From assembly GCA_964035545.1 (NCBI GenBank), contig OZ037765.1, positions 32,129,504-32,193,503 of the forward strand: a stretch of 64,000 nt of DNA, written 5' to 3'. Each line of letters opens with the position of its first letter. Position 1 is the first letter of the stretch. The stretch comes from Bugula neritina (lineage: Eukaryota; Bryozoa; Gymnolaemata; Cheilostomatida; Bugulidae). Below the pieces are notes generated by a model that was not told the origin of the DNA, searched no databases, and saw only the letters and a program-made list of their open reading frames with translations. This document shows, piece after piece, positions 51,240 through 62,819 of this stretch. Position numbers and translations under genes: made by a program.

Positions 51240-54200
51240 TTGTAAGCTAACGTACGTGTATCACTAAAACATCTCCACACCCAGAAATACTGGCACACAG
51301 TTGCAACTTACTCATTAGCGAAGGAGGTCCTTCATACAGTTCCATGATTGGTGAGTTTAGCCAACACTCAGCCAATCAGATAAGAGTATTAGCCTAACAG
51401 AACAGTGGTGTGTGCATCAGCATTTGATTGTGCTATAGCATTGCATTAGGACCACAGTTCTGCAGTTCAACCTTACTCGTATAGTGTAGACTGAAACAGT
51501 TAACATCGGCATTAAAGAAAATATGTAACTTGAGTTTGTATTCTGAAGAAGACAGATTGATGATAGTTCATTACGTGGCCGTGAAAAATATTGTGGAAAA
51601 GGGCGGAAATGATGTGAAATGTTCAACTTGAGAGAATAAGATTTAGTATTTCAGAACACCTTAAGAAGAAAATTGTAATGTGTGCTTTAATGAATTACTT
51701 TTCAAACTTACTGTAATAGAGCAAACATTATAGTGAGAAATGTGAACACAGCAAAGAGCTGAGTATATAGGCTAAAAGTTACTCTAAACACAAGATACAG
51801 AAATATAATTGTAACAACATATGTAACACTAATTCTAATAGACCAACTCATATACTTATCATATGATGATCTCAATGAGTATTACTAGAATGTATTGCTA
51901 TTATATTTATATAATGACTCATAGTCGGCGACTATGAGTATGACTGCCAGACTCAGTACACCAACACTATAACTACGACAATATCGTATTCATGGTGATA
52001 GCGGTAATTATTATAGTAGAGTTACACCCACACTCAATACAGCACTCATACTGATACTTACAGGTACTGTTAGAGTCATACTCAGTAGTCAGTACCAAAG
52101 TATCAGTACGGACATGATACTCATACACTGTAGAGTTATACACTTACAAACTATCTACATTTACAGTCAATGTCATACTCATACTGATAGTCATACTCAT
52201 ACTGGTAGTTTCACTTGTCCATTTTTAACTTTACACGTATTGATATTGTTAGTTTTACTCTTAAATCAAAGATCAACTTTAACAATAGGTTTTATACTCA
52301 TAGTTGTTATTATTACATTTAGTTTTACTATAAGTATAATTATGAGTGTTACTATTAGGATAACTATTAGTATAACATTTAACAAGTACAACTGTATTAT
52401 TATAAGTCTAAGATTACGAATATATATTAGTATTACTATTATATTAGTATAAGTATTACTACTACAATTTTACAACAATTTACAATTAGAATATTTATAC
52501 TTATAGTACATTTAATACGAATAAATATAATCATAGTATTACTATTAGTATTACTATTTGCCATACTGATACTCATATACACATAGTGACTCACTGATTG
52601 TGAGTGTAAGTGATAACTGATACGCCTACGGACACTGACAGTCATACTGATACTCATAGGCATAAGACAAGTCATACTTATACTTATAGTCAGTTATACT
52701 GATACTTATACTGGAAGTAAATCCCAATTTCAATCTGATACTGAATAGTCATAGTGAGTATCATTATCCTAGTCATACTCTTGACTCTTAAAGTTAATAT
52801 TTATTTTACAGTTCAACTTCATTAGTTGTTACAGTCATATTGATATACTAAATGTAATACCAATAGGCAATAGCATAGGAATATTTAAAATTATTTATAC
52901 TATATTTATAAGTATTACAGAATTCTATAACTTATAAGTATAAGTATTAGTATACCTATCACATTTACTATAACTATAAGTATAAGTATAAGCATAACTG
53001 TAAGACAAGTGTAAGACATAGTCATAGTGATAGAGTAAGAGTAAGACTAACAGTAACAATAAGTGTAACCAACTCTAAGTCTAAATGAGTAAACCTAACA
53101 GTAATTCCAAGTGCTAGTACTAGTAGTAGTAGTACTACTACTAGTCACTATTACTACTACTACTAGTCACTAGTACTAGTAGTAGTACTACTACTACTAC
53201 TAGTAGTACTACTACTAGTAGTAGTAGTACTACTACTAGTCACTATTACTACTACTACTAGTCACTAGTACTAGTAGTAGTAGTACTACGTCTACTACTA
53301 CTAGTAGTAGTAATAGTAGTACTAGTACTAATAGCAGTACACTGAGTACAGTACTAGTAGTACTAGTAGTAGTAGTAGTAGTAGTAAGACTAAGAATAAC
53401 AATAACTATAAGTATAAGTATAAGACTAAGAGTAAGACTCAGTAACTGTAAGACTAAGAAAGAGTAAGTATTACTATTAGTATAAGTATTAGTATTACAT
53501 TTACTATTACTATTAGTATTAGTATTACTATTAGTATTAGTATTACTATTTGAGTATTACTATTAGTATTAGTAATACTAATACTAATAGTATTAGTATA
53601 ACTATAAGTATAAGTATAACTATAAGTATAAGTATAACCGTTAGGCGTTATAACTTATATTTATATTATTACTGCACTAGCAAAAACCATGCATATATTC
53701 TTACAATATTTTACGACTGTCACTGCCTTTTATAATATTAATAACAGTAAGCTAAGTTTGAAACAAATTTGTAACAAAAACTACTGCGTAAGTTCTACTT
53801 CTCGTTCCTCGTTTCAGATTTTATCATGGAAACGTTTAATGGCGAAAATAGCGCGTATTCCTAGAAATCTCGCATACTGTTGTTGAAGGGTCTACGTTCA
53901 CCCTTCTCTGATCGTAGAGAGCAAAGTTTAAGCATCAATAACCTCCTTTTTATCGATTTCATCATTGCGTTATAAAAGATATTTTTTCGACAGAACATGG
54001 TCATTAGAACTTAACAAAAGAACACGACTCCAACCGATAATGAGCTTATAAATGTGAGCCTTTCACCGAGTCAGCTTTTTGTATTTGTCATATTCGTAAT
54101 GTATTTTTATACACTGAACTGGAAAATAGTTTTTATTGTTTATTGTTTTTATAGATCTATGCACAGTGTTGTACTTGAAGTTATTGCAAAGCGAAATGTG

Positions 54201-55265
54201 AGTATTATTAGTGTATAACGTATATAATATTGTTTGATATTAGACTTGGTATACTAAAATATACATATAAAGTAAGATTTTTTGTTGATAAAGTTAAACA
54301 GAGTAAACTTTTACTTACTCTGTCAGTGTCTCTTAGTTTATAATTATTTTCAGCTTTTAATTATTGATATAAATAATTTTAATTGAATTAATAATCTATC
54401 TAAATTTTTATTTTCAATTAAAATTTATTTTCAACTCAAATCTCAAAGTCAATATGAATATGAATAACTATAAGTTAAGGTATAACTATTACTATAACTA
54501 TAAGTATAACTATAAGTATAAGTTCACTATAACTATAAGTTGCTGTAATAAAGTAATAAACTTAAAGTATAACTATAGCATCTATTATTATTTTTACTGA
54601 ATTGAATCTTAATAATAATGATTATTATTTTGAATATATTTTTAATAATATTATTTAATAATATTATTATTCCTAATATTTGTAATTTAAATTACTAATT
54701 GTTGTTCAACTCATTCAAGCATCTGCTTTAATTTAAAGCTGTAATTTTAAATATATTTAAAGCAGTTGAAAAACTAATAGTTAGATGGTGCTGAATGTCT
54801 AAAAAAGTAATTGTCATCACTAAGCTTACAGTTACAGTTTTCTCTGTTTTGTCAGTCTGAAAGTGATTGATTGATGTTTATATTAAATGGCAAACACTTT
54901 TATGGTATTTTAATCAAATAAATTCTGTATTTCAGTGTTACTTATTGTTTATTTTTAGGTTTTATGATAGCCTATGTATATATTATCAAAGACTCATAAA
55001 AATGTTATGTAAAGCAACATCAAACTAGTGCAATCTCTAACCTAAACTAGTTGGTAAGTACCAAGACTCTGCAGCTATACTATCCCTATTTTTATATGTT
55101 GTTGCTTTTTTAGATTACTTAGCGTAGTCTGTAATTTTCTTTACTGTTAGTAAAGCATTTATTCTGCTTGCAAACAAATTTATCAATTAAATTTATTAAT
55201 CAAAGTTTTTATTTTTAATGCTAGAGTTTGAGGTTCTGCTTTAAATTGATCTTGTCTGGTCTCAG
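51240..55265. other. Divergent spacer between USPL1 and FBXW8
   Basis: No coding exon that I can support. It must contain both promoters and the 5' non-coding exon(s) of FBXW8. From about 51780 to 53660 it is a low-complexity island of ATAGT, ACTCATA, AGTATAAGT and (AGT)n words, with a smaller one at 54440-54600. The interval 53690-54200 has more ordinary composition. Confidence 0.5.
53113..53385. repeat. Alternating (AGT)n/(ACT)n palindromic block
   Basis: Runs of AGTAGT are followed by ACTACT joined at ACTAGT, many times over, so each pair can fold back. A roughly 100-base segment with TAGTCACTATTACTACT occurs twice. Confidence 0.8.
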
Positions 55266-55270
55266 ACTTC

Positions 55271-58200
55271 ATGTCAATGGATTTAAAACCAAGTACCACT
55301 GATGAGTCTGATAAGAGTCACGTTCAGAGAGACGACTATAAGACAAAACGTAATCATCAAGGTAACCTTGACACTCATTCAGATCTTCAGTTATTTAGAG
55401 ATGAGTGGAAAAGGGAGTTGTCTTCTCAAAATACTGATGATTCAAATTTGCCATCAACTTCAGGACTTGCCCACAACGATAATTCTGTAAGTTGTAAGAA
55501 CTATCATATACCCATATGCTTTTTGCGAAATGCAAATGCTCAATTTTTAAATTGTGAGAATATGTTAACTTGTTTTATAATTACTCAATTTAGTTGCTCG
55601 ACTGTACAGTGGAGGACACAACTCCTCAAGCTCATGAGTTGGTGGGATACAGTGAATCGCCTTTCCCTTTCCAGTTTACAGATAGTTTATTGAGGAGCTG
55701 GCAAGAGACTCCGCCAACTGTAAGTGTTAAAATAACAGAATATATACTAATACTGGACTTAATATATACTAATACTGCACTTAATATATACTGATACTGG
55801 ACTTAATATATATTTATATACCAATAATGGACTATCAATTCTCAACTTGAGTTTTTCAACTTGATGAATTTTCATTTTCGTAGACTCAACTTTACAGTTT
55901 TGTTGTAGAAAGGAAAGAGAAAGCTGTCACTAGCATCTACTCCTACTACTAGACAGTTAGATGGTGGTCAGACTTGTAATAAGAAAGCTAGAACATCTCT
56001 AGTGGACGTCTTCATCAATGATTTAGTCAGTTTATTTTATAGCTTACCTACTTACTGTACCAACTATTATTATTTTAAACAGTGAACATTTAAAGTATAG
56101 TAGAAAATCTACTCTGGCATACATGTAACAAGCTGATGTTTGCATTGCAGAATGAGTTGGATGACGTGCCTTTCTTTGACGTGAGTTTACCGAGAGAGAT
56201 TGCAGTTAAAATATTTGGTTTCCTGGAGATGAAGGATCTATGCGCATGCTCACAGGTAACTTCTTGTGAATTATTGAGATGTGGATGAAAATTAAAGAAC
56301 CAAAGCAGAAACTTTAATATTTTTACCCATGGGCTTTTAATAAGAAAGTTTTACTCATGCTATTAATGTTTATTCAATTTATATACTTTAAAGTTTTAGA
56401 ATGTATAAAAGTGTTAGCAGTTGTTTGTTCTTAGTATAACAAAATGATCAGTGTAATGATTATTTATTGCTAATTGAAGTAAATGTATTCATGTTTCTCA
56501 TAATAATTTTTATGATTACTGTTATCTTTTTGTTATAGAAATATAGAATTTTTATCTATCGCTATTAGCTAATAATATGTTACAATGTAATAGGTCAGCA
56601 AAGCCTGGAATACTATAGCCAACGACAGCGTCATCTGGGAGAAAGTCTACCACAATCTCCAGTCTACATTCACTGGACACTCTAAAGTCATGGACTCCAC
56701 TGACTGGAAACTCACAGTTAAGGACTGTTATATCAAGACTAAGACTTTACTTATGAACTGGAAGGTGAGAGTTCTTAGGCTGAAGTGATTAGTAGTAAAT
56801 ATAGTTATAGTTTCCCTTGTAGGAAGTTATATGCCTTTATCTACTTTATATATTTTTCTGTTGCTTGAGTGCTTTTACATCAACTAGTTTTCCTTACATA
56901 CATAAATATATAGGGAATTGTTTTACTTGACTAAGTTTCATAAACACATCCAACTTATAATAAAGATTATGTTGCCTTTTAACTTGACATTTGTTGGTGT
57001 TTTTTTATTTTTCTGCAACATTACAGAAGTCTGTTTTGTATCAAAAAGTAATAGCAGAAGTTACATAACAACCAAGCTTTAGCTATAACAGTGCTCTGTA
57101 TCCTAACACTATTATACAAGTTACTTTCATTAAATGGTCTTGTAGTTTGTAGCCAAAAGCTTGGTTGTTTTTGTATTTTCATTACCCTTCTTGTAATAAA
57201 TTTTATTCTTGAACTTTAAGCTCAAATAGACGTTTGAAGTCTTTTTAATACACTACGTAGGAGCACAAATGCCACACCACATACTACCACCATGCTAGGG
57301 GAGGTATACTTACAGCTGTGCACTCATTGGACAATCTCGTAGCAGCTGGGTGAGTTTCTATTGGCTGTTTGTTACAGTGCTTACAGCTAATTGGTTGACC
57401 TAAACTCTCATCAATATCTTATAGATCTGATACCAGTTTGAAATAACCAGTAGTATTTCTAGCTAGTATGGAATGTTATTAACCATTCATTATTAGCAAA
57501 ATATAATAACATTGTAATAAAATTACTTTATTTATTGTTCACAGAGAGCATAAATGTCTATTAGTAATAAGTAATTAATTTGATTTTAATATTCTTTGAA
57601 ACTGCTATTCAAGTATAAATGCAGCGCAATTGTTTAAATTTTGAACTTCTTAGAAATTTCAATGTAGCCAATATGTGATATGTAGCTCAAATTGTATTAT
57701 ATTGCTCATTGCAATAGTTATATATATTTTATTCTAACATATATATGATATATAATTATAGAATATTATTTATCACAATAGTTATACTAACGGACAGATT
57801 AGAACATGGGACATTCTCACTCACACATCGCAGACGTACGAATCTAGTAACAAATCTCTCGTACTCGTCAATGAAGACGAAGATGACCTTGGCACGTCGG
57901 AGAACTCCGTGACCTGTTTGAAACTCGGTCTAAACGACCAACTAATAGCCGGCTATAAACATGGTCAGTACTAGTTAGCAACCTGATGTCTATTTCACAT
58001 AGCCTATTCGAAGTTGTCTTCTTTTTAGCGACTGATATGAATAGTTACATGGGATGCATTGGAAAATTATACTAAATTAACAATGTGTTGGTACTTATGT
58101 GTTTGCATTTATTTATTTACATCAATTCCTCTTAAACATTATGTTTTAAAACTGTTTGATTTTTTTATTATAGTGGTTTATATTACATATTTACAAACAG

Positions 58201-61200
58201 AGCTTGTTGTGCTGTGAGTTTAATTTTTAATATTTTGTCATAATGCCATTATTTTCTAAAAAGAAAATAACTCCTGACAAATTTTATGTTGAGTATTCCA
58301 AAGCTTGCTATTTTGTGTCTACACACTGTTTGTAGTGCACCTATGTAACACTACAGTGTACCCACGTAACACTACTTCTAGCTCAGGTGTACCCATGTAA
58401 CACTACTTCTAGGTCAGGTTCAGACGTGGAGTCAGTTAGACCCCGAGTGTATGGCTGTCTACGACTTTCCGGATTATTCCGTAGAGGAAGTGATATCTCA
58501 GGAGAACCTCTTCTATGCGTTTGTAAAACACCGGCAGGATAGGAGTTGCTTCATCAAGGTGCTGAATCAGACTGAAAGAGGTATAAGTGTAGCCGACAGT
58601 GTTAGTCTGAGAGAGATGGACGAAACGTGGACTTTACCCAAAGTAAGCCCTAGTCACTTCAATTATTATAATTGGCTGCTACCTCATTGTCAATATTACT
58701 CTCACATCTGTTGAGGAGGGAGCAGGCATGGTTTAGACTCAGGCCTTCCTACAGGTGGCCCCAGGGCCGGATGTGGCCCCCAGCCTACATTTATGTGGTC
58801 TTCAAAGACATAACACATAAATTTATTTTTCACACTGTATATGAATTAGAGAGGAACACCACCTGTTAACTGTCTTATTTATACAAATGCTGTTGGGCAG
58901 CCCTACTCTAGACTCTAGGGGTTAGAGCGAAGGCCCAGTTTGATGTAAGGAAGAACATTCGATCACAATTGCTTCTGAATCTCAGTGAAAACCCTCAAAC
59001 CTCCATGTAAGCATTCAGCATGGTAAGAGACATGGTCCATAGCTGCTGGGAGTCCTTTGTTATCAGGGAGCCTTAACTGTACACAGACCGAGGTTTATCT
59101 TGAAGAGTTTTCAAGCATTATATAAATATTCTGTTGTAAACTGTATATAAATATGAAAAGTTGTAAAATAATATTTTGTTGGCTCAACTATTTAATATGT
59201 TGACGTTAAGTTCAACATAGTAAACTTGTAAACTATGTTTTGGTGTAGCGATTGTTGACAGCAATGTTTTAGTTAACTGATTGTTGAGTTGAGTGTTTTA
59301 CGCTGCGTCATGCCTGTTTGGTTTACTTTACTACATGTAAGTATGTTAATTGTTTGTTATACAGCTTGCTGCTCATCTTATGCTTATTCAATGCATTACT
59401 TAGTATATATTCAATGCGTTACTCAGTATATATTCAATGCATTACTCAGTATATATTCAATGCATTACTCAGTATATATTCAATGCATTACTCAGTATAT
59501 ATTCAATGCATTACTCAGTATATATTCAATGCATTACTCAGTGTATATTCAATGCATTACTCAGTATATATTCAATGCATTACTCAGTATATATTCAATG
59601 TATTATAACATATTCAGTGTGTATCATCAGTTACCTTCCCGTGTTGTAGATTGTGATGGCTCCCCTGACCTCTACTGCTATCCTCTATTTAACCAGAGAC
59701 TCCTTTAATATTCACAAGTCCAGTACGGGGCCGTACCACCTGTCCCGTCACTCTGTAACTCAAATTGAAGAATTCTATGCTACTCACTTCACTTACCTGG
59801 AGAGCAGCACTCGGTGTATAAATCTTGGTTTCACGTCACATCTTGGTCTTCAGGCAGAGTATAAGGTAAGTATAGTGTAAGTACGTCTTTCCTTGGTCTG
59901 CAGGCCGAGTATAAAGTAAGTATAGTGTAAGTACGTCACATATTGGTTTGCAGGCAGAGTATAAGGTAAGTATAGTGTAAGTACATCACATCTTGGTCTG
60001 CAGGCAGAGTATAAGGTAAGTTTAGTGTAAGTGCATCACATCTTGGTCTACAGGCAGAGTATAAGGTAAGTTTAGTGTAAGTACATCACATCTTGGGCTA
60101 CAGGCAGAGTATAAAGTAAGTGTAGTGTACGTTAATTAAATTTACCAGCTCCTGGCAATGTGCTACCAGTTGAAACGATGTAATAAATTTAGCTATAAAA
60201 ATATTCATTGAATATTTGTCATTGTGTGTTAAATCTTATGGGTTTATGCTATATGCAATAAAAATGCTATAAAATTGTATTCCATTATTTTTATATAAAC
60301 AATTTTCAGTTATTTTTTGGGGGGGAGTTAGTGAACACCATTAAGTAGATTTTTTTTGCCAGCATAATTTGAGATGAAATTTTTGAAATCTTGAAATTAC
60401 CTGCTAAACTAAGGTTTGTTTATCTTTTAAATTAAGTAACCATTTGCAAATGTATATAATGGATTTCATGATAATGATTCTAATAGCTAGCTGGAGTTCT
60501 AGAACATGTGTTGAACATGTAGCCTTACTACCACAACCTCTTGTTACGCCTGTAGGTGAGGTTGTATGACCCAGACTCCCTGAAGATGGTGTCAGATCTG
60601 AGAGGGCATACATCACAGGTCACTTGTATTGACAGCTCGTTCCCCTCTGGTTCTCTTCTGGTCACTGGATGTCATGACAGAAGGTGGGTCATCTTACAGT
60701 ATAACGTAATCCACCACTGCCTTTGGCGGGCTTATGAGTGTGTAATAGCACAGGATTTTGGTATTTCAACTTTTGCTCTTATTCTTAATAATCCAGAGTT
60801 GGGTTAATAAATTTTTGTCATAGTTTTTTTCGTTTTGATCAAAAACACAGACCGCGAGTAGTTTCTTTGATAAATTGATTCGAGTTAGAGAGCTGGGCTG
60901 CTATCAAAAGATTAGCAGAGTAATAGTGACTGAGTGTTGGGGTAGTTGATAGTTATCAGTCACTCCTTGTCAGTCAGTGAACTATGTGAGTTGAGTCACC
61001 ATAACTATTGGTGCTGTAGAGTCAGACTGTATGATACCAGACTACCTTCTGCTGCCGTACACACATACATGGGTCATCCCATGTCCGTTACCTGCATCCA
61101 ATCAGACGACTGGAAGATCATATCAGGAGACGAGGAGGGTTACATCTGCGTCTGGGATCAGAGAATGGGTGCCAAGTTCTGGGAGTCCCAGAGCAGGTGA

Positions 61201-62617
61201 GTCTTGTGGTTCAAAGTGCTACTCTAGTGTTAAGGTTCCCCAGTAGCCCCTCTAGTGTAATGGTAGCACTTTCGCTTGCAAGTTGGAAGTCTGGGGTTCG
61301 ATTCCCAGTAGGGGTGAAAATTTTTACAATTACCATCAATTTTCAGTTAACTTGATACAAAATGTCATCTTATTACTTATTACTATTAACTTAATGTCAT
61401 CTGGTACAGTATTGAGATAACTCTTACTACTTACTCTGCCATCTTATTCACTACTCTTTTATAATATGTGCCCTGCGTATGTTGCCTGCTGCTATGTTTG
61501 AGTTTCTGCTACCCATTTCTGCACTCGCTAACCAGCAGTATGTATCCAATATAATATGAGTTGTCTTCCTTTTCTTGGACAGCATCTATGTAGTAAAATT
61601 AAAAAAACCATGTCAGTTATTGGTAGAGTTTAACTATGTTGTATAAATAACAAGTAATTGCTGATTATAAATACTGATGTTTTACTGACTGAATTTACGA
61701 TAAGATTTAATGTGTCACTTTTATTGTTTTCAAAATGTTTCATTTTACATTAATGCTTTTTTCTGAAAAAAGTATGTTATTCACACGTTTCATACTGCTA
61801 TATATAGTATATTTTGCTGTTTTTGCCTATCAAAATATTATGTAATGCAAATATTATATTAATGATTCAACAGACACCCTGTGAAGTACTTGAAGTTCAC
61901 CTGCAACCACCTGGTGTCTGCCAACATCCCTATTCAGTCACCTGAGGAGCAGTTTGACTATGACAGAATGACTCACCTCAGGTATATATTACTACATATT
62001 ATATGACAGGTGTATATTACTACATATTATATGACAGGTATATATTACTACATATTATATGACAGGTATATATTACTACATATTATATGACAGGTATATA
62101 TAACTACATATTATATGACAGGTGTATATTACTACATATTATATGACAGGTATATATAACTACATATTATATGACAGGTGTATAATACTACATAATTTAT
62201 CCAAATTGTCTATTACTGTATAGATATTGATATAATTATGTGAAACATGCAATACTACTATATACTACTATACACTACTATACACTACTATATACTACTA
62301 TATACTACTATATACTGCTATATAACATATACTACTATATAATACTATATACTGCTATGCACTACTATGCACTACTATGCACTACTATATAGTATACTCT
62401 ACTATATAGTACTATACATTACTATATAATTGTACTACTATCAATTATATACTATATAATGGAATGACATTTCAGGTATAGAGGACGACTCCAAGTTAGT
62501 GATTTTAGAATCGACCAATCAAACACATCTCTTCCATCTATATGTTCTTCAAGTTACGACATGCCGGATGCGTCCAATTACAACCTTTCTCTTATTACAC
62601 CTTACGACGTCATCTAA
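55271..62617 (+). CDS. FBXW8: F-box/WD-repeat protein FBXW8, complete, 13 coding exons
   Basis: Exons: 55271-55486, 55594-55719, 55909-56025, 56151-56255, 56594-56764, 57261-57349, 57782-57963, 58413-58642, 59650-59865, 60556-60683, 61020-61196, 61874-61981, 62476-62617. They join in phase to 2007 nt, 668 residues. Orthology to FBXW8 rather than other F-box/WD proteins rests on FRDEWKREL near the N-terminus, NELDDVPFFDVSLPREIAV at the F-box start (about 154), the link DWKLTVKDCYIKTKTLLMNW, the repeats DDWKIISGDEEGYICVWDQR and the end YNLSLITPYDVI. F-box about 160-205; beta-propeller about 235-640. From family knowledge, FBXW8 is the substrate receptor of the CUL7-SKP1-RBX1 ubiquitin ligase. 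The start exon follows an AG at 55264-55265, so a 5' non-coding exon exists upstream. Introns 7, 8, 9 and 12 carry tandem repeats near splice sites. Confidence 0.92.
58337..58420 (+). repeat. Duplicated acceptor region before FBXW8 exon 8
   Basis: GTAACACTACTTCTAGCTCA is followed 33 bases later by the true acceptor version GTAACACTACTTCTAGGTCA, with an older partial copy upstream. Confidence 0.75.
58715..58905. mobile_element. Possible DNA-transposon (hAT-like) remnant in FBXW8 intron 8
   Basis: A GC-rich GGCCCCAGGGCCGGATGTGG stretch in AT-rich surroundings recalls the conserved subterminal sequence seen in many hAT non-autonomous elements. I see no clear terminal inverted repeats, so this is a resemblance only. 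Confidence 0.25.
58908..59045 (+). mobile_element. Degraded copy of the same SINE family in FBXW8 intron 8
   Basis: The 33-base body segment at 58942-58974 matches the minus-strand element at 40450-40482 at 27 of 33 positions. A remnant of a tRNA-like head (GGGGTTAGAGCGAAG) lies just upstream, and no B box is left. Confidence 0.45.
59392..59603. repeat. 23-bp minisatellite before FBXW8 exon 9
   Basis: About nine copies of TATTCAATGCATTACTCAGT-ATA, with one T-to-C and one A-to-G variant, ending about 47 bases before exon 9. Long repetitive reading frames across it are artefacts. Confidence 0.9.
59842..60130 (+). repeat. 50-bp array copying the end of FBXW8 exon 9 and its donor
   Basis: The exon end GCAGAGTATAAG and GTAAGT (59854-59871) recur at 59904, 59954, 60004, 60054 and 60104, a strict 50-base period. 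Each later copy has TGCAG, TACAG or a similar acceptor-like word in front. Confidence 0.95.
61246..61316 (+). tRNA. tRNA-like cloverleaf in FBXW8 intron 11 (probable pseudogene or SINE head)
   Basis: An A box (TAGTGTAATGG) and B box (GGTTCGATTCC) are spaced as in a tRNA. The acceptor arms GCCCCTC and TAGGGGT pair at six of seven positions (one G-U), and the D stem pairs at three. The anticodon arm is imperfect; its seven-base loop TTGCAAG would present GCA (Cys). The T stem pairs well only with an eight-base loop. These flaws suggest a decayed tRNA copy rather than a working gene. No 3' CCA and no clear poly-T terminator directly follow; a run of five T starts nine bases after the T arm's AGGGG. 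Confidence 0.4.
61982..62195 (+). repeat. 28-bp array starting at FBXW8 exon 12 donor
   Basis: About eight copies of a 28-base unit that starts with the donor itself (GTATATATTACTACAT) and ends TATATGACAG, so CAG-GTATAT recurs every 28 bases from 62008 on. Confidence 0.92.
62245..62460. repeat. ACTACTATAT low-complexity tract before FBXW8 exon 13
   Basis: Degenerate TACTACTATATAC and ACTATGC units fill the second half of intron 12 up to the acceptor. Confidence 0.8.
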
Positions 62618-62798
62618 TCTGCCAATATACATTGCTCTGTTTATGAATTTTAACTTATACAGCTAGATAATATATTTTCACGTTATCTTGAGTTTACCAA
62701 ACAGGAAATATAACTCCAAGTTTATTAGAATAGTAATTATATCTCAGATTTTTCTAAGAGTTTGATAGGTATTCTAGTCCCATTACTTTTTTTGAAAT

Positions 62799-62812
62799 AA
62801 TAAAGGAATAAA
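62799..62812 (+). terminator. Poly(A) signals of FBXW8
   Basis: Two AATAAA hexamers sit eight bases apart, about 180 bases after the FBXW8 stop. Confidence 0.55.
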
Positions 62813-62819
62813 TATATTT

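Noticed and set aside
52114-52675. Open frames rich in Ile/Ser/Thr across the 52-53 kb island
   Set aside because: Low-complexity AGT/ACT words give long stop-poor frames on both strands.
59289-59708. Repetitive frame reading QCITQYIFNALLSIYSMHY
   Set aside because: A 23-bp minisatellite stays open in all three frames because 23 is not a multiple of three and has no stop in this phase; it is intronic in FBXW8.
59842-60130. CRISPR-like regularly spaced repeat
   Set aside because: Regular 50-bp spacing, but the whole unit is repeated with no unique spacers and the host is an animal gene.
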